A stretch of DNA of 10,302 nt. It comes from Candidatus Bathyarchaeota archaeon. GTDB taxonomy: Archaea; Thermoproteota; Bathyarchaeia; 40CM-2-53-6. The stretch is taken from positions 1 through 10,302 of the forward strand of contig VBBE01000104.1 of assembly GCA_005884605.1 (NCBI GenBank). Reading direction: 5' to 3'. Shown here in pieces: positions 5,938 to 10,302 of the stretch. The position numbers were made by a program, and so were the translations under genes. Position 1 is the first letter of the stretch, and each line of letters opens with the position of its first letter. A model generated the notes under the pieces. It saw only the letters and a program-made list of their open reading frames with translations, did no database searches and was not told where the DNA came from.

Positions 5938-7029
5938 ATGCAGGCGGTGAAGATGGTGAGACAGAAGCATCAGACGCCAGCCAATCTTCTATGGCTTCTA
6001 GACGAGTTCAGATGTATGGTGAACGTCTGCATCGCTATCGGAATAGAAGAGAATGTTTCCAGTCTCAAGACTCTATCGTTGAGGTCGTATCATCGTCTCA
6101 GCCGCGACAATCTCAGCTACTATAGGCTCTGCGCGATCAGCGCGGCCACAGGGATACTCCGCAACTATCGGAAGGCCAAGAGGAAGAATCCTCGGACAAG
6201 GGTTCCGTATGCTAAGAAGCTGATGCTGACCACATGCTACGGGTTCGAGATAACAGACGACCTTCTCAGACTACCAGTCAAACCACGAAAGTATGTCTAT
6301 CTAAAACTGAACAATCACACGCTCAGGGTCCTCTCAGGGCTCAACGTTCGCTCGGTAACGGTGACCCCAGCCTCGGTCAGCATAGCCTACTCGATAGGGA
6401 CGGCTGAGATCAGACCAGAAGGATATGTCGGGGTAGATCGTAACCTGGACAATGTGACAACCGCATCAACCGACGGGACAGTCAAAACATTCGACCTGTC
6501 AAAAGCAACCGGGATCAAGTCTACCTACAGGTTTGTCAAAGGCCGATTGAAAAGAAACGATACCCGGATAAGAGCGCGGGTCTTCTCCAAGTACGGAGAG
6601 AAGCAGCGGAATCGTGTACAGCCACTACTCCACAACGTGTCCAAGAGAATAGTTGAGGATGCGAAGACCAGACAACATGGGATAGTCATGGAGAGGCTGA
6701 CTGGGATTCGAAGACTCTATCGTAGAGGTAACAGACAGTCCAGAAGCTATCGAGCGAGGATGAACAGCTGGAGCTTTGGAGAGCTGCAGCGACAGATAGA
6801 GTACAAGGCACGATGGGAAGGAGTGAAGGTAATCTATGTTCCTGCTAGGAACACGTCCAAGCGGTGCTCGATATGCGGGTACAAGACCCTAGAGAGCACC
6901 CAGCGACAACTGTGGTGTCCCATCCTTATACTAGCAGAGCAGCTGATTGGAAACCGGATGCGTCGGGCCGGCATGGAAGGGGAAACCCCGAACAGAACGA
7001 TATGGCCGAGGACCTCGACGACATTGTGA
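5938..7029 (+). CDS. tnpB: TnpB (IS605 OrfB-type RNA-guided nuclease), probably inactivated near the C-terminus
   Basis: This 363-residue ORF has the layout of compact archaeal TnpB: a helical N-terminal part, a basic linker region, RuvC-I at [11 protein letters not shown] (D167), RuvC-II at IVMERLTGI (E252), then [15 protein letters not shown] and the zinc ribbon [12 protein letters not shown] (C310, C313) with LWCP (C327). After C327 the expected fourth cysteine and the RuvC-III aspartate are missing. The frame reads [20 protein letters not shown] instead. Another frame of the same DNA (6921-6947) reads HPYTSRAAD, which fits the lost segment, and the ORF frame resumes at [12 protein letters not shown]. 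This looks like two compensating indels. Active TnpB cuts DNA next to a transposon-adjacent motif using an RNA from the element's 3' end. Without D-III, cleavage is unlikely. No TnpA is present nearby, so the element would be non-autonomous. The start is ATG at 5938; an ATG at residue 6 is also possible. Confidence 0.88.
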   Translation: MQAVKMVRQKHQTPANLLWLLDEFRCMVNVCIAIGIEENVSSLKTLSLRSYHRLSRDNLSYYRLCAISAATGILRNYRKAKRKNPRTRVPYAKKLMLTTCYGFEITDDLLRLPVKPRKYVYLKLNNHTLRVLSGLNVRSVTVTPASVSIAYSIGTAEIRPEGYVGVDRNLDNVTTASTDGTVKTFDLSKATGIKSTYRFVKGRLKRNDTRIRARVFSKYGEKQRNRVQPLLHNVSKRIVEDAKTRQHGIVMERLTGIRRLYRRGNRQSRSYRARMNSWSFGELQRQIEYKARWEGVKVIYVPARNTSKRCSICGYKTLESTQRQLWCPILILAEQLIGNRMRRAGMEGETPNRTIWPRTSTTL

Positions 7030-7298
7030 CTTTGATGAATCTGCTGGAGCTGCATTCCCGCCTGAAAGTTGGAACTAGCCATTTTGAAAACGAGCTAGAC
7101 TGATTGTAGTCCCGCTCTTTCGCTCGGTGCTCTGTATGACAGAAGTCAACGAAATCGACTAAATGGGCGTCTGGGACTGTAATCTCACCTCCTCACGAGC
7201 TTGGTCACTCCTTGATGGGCGGATAGGTTACAATTCCCATTCATACGCCCGAACGGCCCTGACGGAAAACAGTAGCTTTCGACGATTAACTTGCCTAG
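7030..7298. other. Gap between tnpB and the KaiC-like gene; likely right end of the element
   Basis: No clear gene is seen. An open frame crosses tnpB's end and stops at 7103, but it is best explained as the shifted tnpB frame. The region contains the 7102-7184 fold described separately and a weak GGGCG/CGCCC pair around 7215-7250. I see no strong TATA box for the next gene. Confidence 0.4.
7102..7184 (+). ncRNA. Possible structured RNA after tnpB (omega-RNA or right-end candidate)
   Basis: GATTGTAGTCCC (7102-7113) and GGGACTGTAATC (7173-7184) form a continuous 12-bp helix as plus-strand RNA, using two tandem G-U pairs; the minus-strand transcript would have two mismatches. Within the 59-nt interior are smaller stems, TCTGT/ACAGA (7131-7135/7139-7143) and AGTC/GACT (7144-7147/7157-7160), which overlap or abut. 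TnpB guide RNAs come from the 3' end of tnpB and the right end of the element, which is this location. The assignment is inference. Confidence 0.3.
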
Positions 7299-8066
7299 GT
7301 GAACTCACAACTGGAGACTAGATCCGCGCCCTTCAAGGGATTTTACGCGCTCATAGGGGGCAGTCTGCCCGACTCCTCCTCTGTCCTCATCACAGGCGAC
7401 CCAGGTAGTGGCAAGACGACTCTTGCACAGCAGATCCTCTACGAAGAGCTCCAGAGATCGAGACCATGTATCATTGTCACATACGATACGTTTCCTTCGA
7501 ACATTCTCGAGAGAATGAGCCAGTTTGGCTGGGACCCTAGGAAATACCAGTTGATGAACAAACTGGGCATTATGGATTGCTATTCCGCTACCGCTGGAGT
7601 TACTGAGGGAGTGGTTCCGCAGCCGTTCGACCTGACTAATGTTAGCATCCATTTGACTTCTGTCATGGAAAAGATGGGTAATCACCAAGTGACCATAATA
7701 ATTGATTCATTGATGCCAATATTCAGCGAAGCTGAGCCGAAACATGCTGTCAGTTTCATCCAGAGTATTGCTGCGAAAGTCAAGAAGGTTGGAGGAAAAA
7801 TGATAGCCACCCTCTCAACGGGAAGTGTGCAACCGGAACTGTTCCACAAGGTTGAGAGTCTCGTGGACGGCGTGGTAGAGCTACGAATGGTGGAAGAGCA
7901 CCAGGTGCTACGTCGATACTTGCTCGTCAGGAAAATGGATCGCCGCCAGATTATTCCACGACTAGTACGGTTCGATATCATAAGCGGGATAGGGATTCAG
8001 CTTCAGCTTCCGCGTTTCGGGTTTCTGCGAAAGAGGCCGAACGTCGGCACTATGGTTGGGACCTAG
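7299..8066 (+). CDS. Single-domain KaiC/RAD55-like RecA-superfamily ATPase
   Basis: This 255-residue protein has a Walker A motif GDPGSGKTT (33-41) and a Walker B strand VTIIIDSL with D136, in the order of archaeal KaiC-like/RAD55-family ATPases. The opening PFKGFYALIGGSLPDSSSVLITG matches the usual run-up to the P-loop. Where KaiC has a catalytic Glu pair after the second strand, this protein has VTYDT (D63, T64), so hydrolysis may be weak or differently arranged. Related archaeal proteins serve in signalling, motility (ArlH) and gas-vesicle control (GvpD); no specific role can be assigned here. The start is GTG at 7299: an in-frame TAG lies immediately before it, and no better start follows close by. 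The last 15 residues are basic and proline/glycine-rich. It follows the mobile element and precedes the AAA ATPase, which has its own promoter. Confidence 0.85.
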   Translation: MNSQLETRSAPFKGFYALIGGSLPDSSSVLITGDPGSGKTTLAQQILYEELQRSRPCIIVTYDTFPSNILERMSQFGWDPRKYQLMNKLGIMDCYSATAGVTEGVVPQPFDLTNVSIHLTSVMEKMGNHQVTIIIDSLMPIFSEAEPKHAVSFIQSIAAKVKKVGGKMIATLSTGSVQPELFHKVESLVDGVVELRMVEEHQVLRRYLLVRKMDRRQIIPRLVRFDIISGIGIQLQLPRFGFLRKRPNVGTMVGT

Positions 8067-8079
8067 GCCCAAATCGCGT

Positions 8080-8095
8080 TCTTGATTTTTCCGAC
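8080..8095 (+). terminator. T-run after the KaiC-like gene
   Basis: TCTTGATTTTTCC with a T5 run (8086-8090) lies about 20 bp after the stop codon, consistent with archaeal oligo-T termination. Confidence 0.35.
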
Positions 8096-8136
8096 AGATC
8101 ACTCACTTCCAGCCTTGAATTGTCCGCCCATTTTCA

Positions 8137-8220
8137 CGTTTTTGAAAACGGAACCTTTGTTGAGTCTCCAATTTGGTCTCTACGTGAAAGGCCACAAAGG
8201 TGGCGGCCTGGGCAAGCCCA
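8137..8220. promoter_or_regulatory. Three short palindromes upstream of the AAA ATPase promoter
   Basis: CGTTTTTGAAAACG (8137-8150), GCCAC/GTGGC with a 4-nt spacer (8191-8195/8200-8204) and TGGGC/GCCCA with a 2-nt spacer (8209-8213/8216-8220) follow each other. The last one ends 2 bp before the TATA-like box. They could be activator or repressor sites. Confidence 0.35.
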
Positions 8221-8221
8221 T

Positions 8222-8231
8222 ATCTATTTAT
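8222..8231 (+). promoter_or_regulatory. TATA box of the AAA ATPase gene
   Basis: ATCTATTTAT is a TATA-like element centred near 8226. It predicts transcription from about 8251, giving a leader of roughly 13 nt before the ATG at 8264. Confidence 0.5.
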
Positions 8232-8263
8232 TCCCCGAAGGGCTATCGTAGTACAGAAGCTGC

Positions 8264-9523
8264 ATGGCCGAGCAGAACTCGCCAGAATTTCCTCCTGCAC
8301 TTGACCTTGAAAGGGAACTGACTAGAAAGGAGAGGCAGATAGAGTATCTTCAGACTGAGCTTCGCAGATACCACAATCTGATGGAAGAGCTCAAGCAAGG
8401 TATGCGTCCCATCGGGACCATAGAAGAGGTCAAGGGTGACATGGCGCTGGTTCGGTTATCAGGCGGCCAAGCATTTCAGGTTAGCATACCTCCCGAGATA
8501 AGGGAAAAAGTGTCAACCGACGTGGACGCGGTCCTCTCTCCCACGAAAGGTGTTATCGTCGACGTTATCGATCGGTTGCGCGAGCGCTCGCTATTAGAAT
8601 ATCAAGTGGAAAAATCGCCCAAGGTCTTCTACGAAGACGTTGTCGGCTTGGAAAAAGAGTTGCATAGTCTGCGGCAAGCGGTGGAGTGGATACTCGACCC
8701 TCAAGTCCGAGCTCGACGCGAGCAGATAATCCGGGACCCAAGGATGCTGGAAGAGGCCGGATCCATTCTCCTGTTCGGTCCACCAGGGACCGGCAAGACC
8801 TACATGGCGAAAGCTGTTGCAGGGACGATCGGTCAGAGGGGTCAAGAGACCAGCTTCCTAAAGATCGAGAGCTACGAGATTGTGTCAAAATGGCTGGGCG
8901 AGTCGGCGAAGAACGTCAAAGAGGTCTTCAAGCTCGCTCGAGAATCCGCTCCTACTGTCCTCTTCATCGATGAGGCTGATGCCATTGGACGTGCGAGGAT
9001 GGAGGCGACGACTGACGCGGGAAGGGATGTTCAAGGAATGCTCAACCAGATCCTTACCGAGTTGGGAGAGGGGTTCCACGTCAACAGAAACGTGTCAGTG
9101 ATATTCGCTACCAACTATCCCAGCGTTATAGATCAAGCTCTTCTGGATCGAATCAAACGTATCATCTACGTTCCACCGCCAAGAACGATGGACGAAGTGA
9201 AGAGGTTGTTGGACTTTTACTGCTCCAAAGTCGAGCTAGATCCGTCGGTCTCGAACTATCGTGGAGGATTGACTGATGAGGCCTTCGCGGATATCTGGAG
9301 GACGATTCGGTCTAGGAAACAGTTGTACGAGGCATCGATCCCTGAACGAGGGGTTACGGTTCGCGAGCAGTATGTTGTGACGCCTAGGGATCTAAAGAAC
9401 ATCGTTCAGGAAGCGGCGAGCGAGGCTTCGTTCGCGAGTGAGCGGTGGGTGACGATGGACCGGATGCTTCCATTGTTCAAGAACCTCGCTTCAGAAGACC
9501 GCGTCTCACGTATCATCAGCTAG
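8264..9523 (+). CDS. PAN-like AAA ATPase (proteasome-activating-nucleotidase-related), without HbYX tail
   Basis: This 419-residue protein has the proteasomal ATPase layout: an N-terminal coiled coil (about 16-45), an OB-fold (RPIGTIEEVKGDMALVRL onward, about 48-105), then the AAA domain beginning YEDVVGLEKEL. Visible motifs are Walker A GPPGTGKT (172-179), pore loop SKWLGES (208-214), Walker B VLFIDEAD (232-239) and sensor 1 ATN (N284). Instead of PAN's LRPGRFDR, the arginine-finger region reads ALLDRIKRIIYVPPP (R296, R299), closer to Vps4/katanin/spastin. The C-terminus (RVSRIIS) lacks the hydrophobic-Tyr-X motif that opens the 20S proteasome gate. It would be an ATP-driven unfoldase; whether it serves the proteasome is uncertain. 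ATG at 8264 fits the promoter. NAD synthetase follows 46 bp downstream on the same strand and may share its transcript. Confidence 0.88.
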   Translation: MAEQNSPEFPPALDLERELTRKERQIEYLQTELRRYHNLMEELKQGMRPIGTIEEVKGDMALVRLSGGQAFQVSIPPEIREKVSTDVDAVLSPTKGVIVDVIDRLRERSLLEYQVEKSPKVFYEDVVGLEKELHSLRQAVEWILDPQVRARREQIIRDPRMLEEAGSILLFGPPGTGKTYMAKAVAGTIGQRGQETSFLKIESYEIVSKWLGESAKNVKEVFKLARESAPTVLFIDEADAIGRARMEATTDAGRDVQGMLNQILTELGEGFHVNRNVSVIFATNYPSVIDQALLDRIKRIIYVPPPRTMDEVKRLLDFYCSKVELDPSVSNYRGGLTDEAFADIWRTIRSRKQLYEASIPERGVTVREQYVVTPRDLKNIVQEAASEASFASERWVTMDRMLPLFKNLASEDRVSRIIS

Positions 9524-9560
9524 GCCAGGCCTCCCTGCTTATTACACTGGCTTGAACGTC

Positions 9561-9564
9561 GAGG
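9561..9564 (+). promoter_or_regulatory. Ribosome binding site of nadE
   Basis: GAGG lies 5 nt before the ATG at 9570. This favours that ATG over the in-frame TTG at 9552 and suggests internal translation from a shared transcript with the AAA ATPase gene. Confidence 0.5.
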
Positions 9565-9569
9565 ACACC

Positions 9570-10302
9570 ATGTCCTCTAGGTATGGCGATGATCCCTTCG
9601 CCATTCGGGACCCAGAAGAGACGGTAAGTCGGCTTGAACGATTTCTTACAACTCACATGGAAGAAGCGGGTGCCCGCTGCCTGGTCCTTGGCATGTCTGG
9701 TGGTCTGGATTCTAGTGTTGCTGCGGTGCTGTGTGCACGTGCTCTCGGGGGCCAGCGGGTTCTCGGGATAAGTCTTCCGGAGAGTGAGACGAGGAATGAT
9801 CGGGCTGTGGACGATGCAAGACTTGTGGCATCGAAGCACAGAATACGCTTCAAGCTAATCGACATCACACCGATCGTCCAAGCCTCTCGGAACGCTCTAG
9901 ACGGAAATATGACGAAGGGAATTCCCTGGGGGAACATCAAAGCGCGACTTCGCGCAATGGTCCTCTACTACTATGCAAACACCGAGCGTGGTCTGGTAGT
10001 GGGAACCGGCGACAAGAGTGAGATCATGCTAGGCTACTTCACAAAGTTCGGCGATGGAGCCTCCGACATACTGCCACTGGCAGATCTCTACAAAACGTCC
10101 ATCCGTAACCTAGCTAGATACTTAGGCATCCCAGAGCGGATCCGGGTGAAAGCTTCCAGCCCTGAGCTTTGGCCCGGTCAGACAGCGGAGAAAGAGTTGG
10201 GGCTTAGCTATGAGAAGCTGGACAGGATTCTTTGGGGCCTTGAGAGATGGATGACACCTGAGGGGATCGTTGAGGAGACAGGGTTGAAGCTGACGTTGGT
10301 CA
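9570..10302 (+). CDS. nadE: NAD+ synthetase, NH3-type catalytic domain (3' end beyond the window)
   Basis: The first 244 codons are present; the frame is still open at the window edge, and the family is usually about 250-280 residues, so most of the gene is here. It adenylates nicotinic acid adenine dinucleotide and amidates it to NAD+, the last step of NAD synthesis. The ATP-pyrophosphatase P-loop is SGGLDSS (43-49). Further signatures are KARLRAMVLYYYAN, VVGTGDKSE, GYFTKFGDGASDILPLADLYKT and ASSPELWPGQTAEKELG. No nitrilase (glutaminase) domain precedes it, so it should use ammonia directly. The start is ATG with GAGG 5 nt upstream; a TTG six codons earlier is possible. It stands 46 bp after the AAA ATPase gene on the same strand. 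Confidence 0.95.
   Translation, partial: MSSRYGDDPFAIRDPEETVSRLERFLTTHMEEAGARCLVLGMSGGLDSSVAAVLCARALGGQRVLGISLPESETRNDRAVDDARLVASKHRIRFKLIDITPIVQASRNALDGNMTKGIPWGNIKARLRAMVLYYYANTERGLVVGTGDKSEIMLGYFTKFGDGASDILPLADLYKTSIRNLARYLGIPERIRVKASSPELWPGQTAEKELGLSYEKLDRILWGLERWMTPEGIVEETGLKLTLV

Larger units (their letters stand above)
5938..7184 (+). mobile_element. IS200/IS605-family (IS1341-type, tnpB-only) element remnant, ends not defined
   Basis: The tnpB gene without a tnpA marks a tnpB-only element. The extent given runs from the gene start to the end of the RNA-like fold just downstream and is only a minimum guess. No terminal inverted repeats or target-site duplication are expected in this family, and none could be used to set the ends. 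Confidence 0.45.

Noticed and set aside
6864..7103. 79-codon open frame overlapping the tnpB end
   Set aside because: Its first part is the displaced tnpB zinc-ribbon frame and the rest has no recognisable features. It is better seen as evidence for indels than as a gene.
1..10302. CRISPR array or tandem direct-repeat system
   Set aside because: No regularly spaced direct repeats were seen. The only short direct repeat noted (CTTCGAGA at 4459 and 4531) is too short and occurs only twice.

Overview
The window looks like a chromosomal segment of an archaeon of moderate GC content. The pointers are a ferredoxin-linked 2-oxoacid oxidoreductase, a PAN-like AAA ATPase, a RAD55/KaiC-like ATPase, archaeal-type TATA boxes about 25 bp before near-leaderless starts, frequent TTG/GTG starts, and a surface protein with many N-glycosylation sequons. 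A TACK lineage (Bathyarchaeia or Thaumarchaeota-like) is my guess; the sequence read by eye does not settle it.

Layout. Positions 1-1274 (+) carry the end of the alpha subunit and the whole beta subunit of a 2-oxoacid:ferredoxin oxidoreductase, overlapping by 8 bp. A 335-bp convergent gap rich in hairpins follows. On the minus strand, 4396 down to 1610 reads BlaI/MecI-type repressor, then M48 membrane peptidase, then NAD(P)-dependent aldehyde dehydrogenase. The repressor and peptidase are tightly coupled, and the dehydrogenase has its own TATA box. A 315-bp divergent gap holds three successive long inverted repeats. Next, on the plus strand, come a secreted, membrane-anchored protein (4712-5731), a degenerate IS605-type tnpB (5938-7029), a single-domain KaiC/RAD55-like ATPase (7299-8066), a PAN-like AAA ATPase (8264-9523) and the start of an NH3-type NAD+ synthetase (from 9570, running off the window).

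How the genes may work together. KorAB makes or uses acyl-CoA with ferredoxin. The BlaI/M48 pair resembles the bacterial BlaI/BlaR1 and MecI/MecR1 sensor-repressor modules and may regulate itself or the divergent surface protein gene (inference). The aldehyde dehydrogenase, NAD synthetase and AAA ATPase look like housekeeping or stress genes.

The points most worth a second look are: (i) a TnpB whose fourth zinc cysteine and third RuvC aspartate are lost through what look like two compensating indels that keep the frame open; (ii) an RNA-like 12-bp helix just after it; (iii) an M48 peptidase that clearly extends upstream of its first standard start codon; (iv) heavy inverted-repeat structure in both large gaps; and (v) a PAN-like ATPase with a Vps4/katanin-like arginine-finger region and no HbYX tail.
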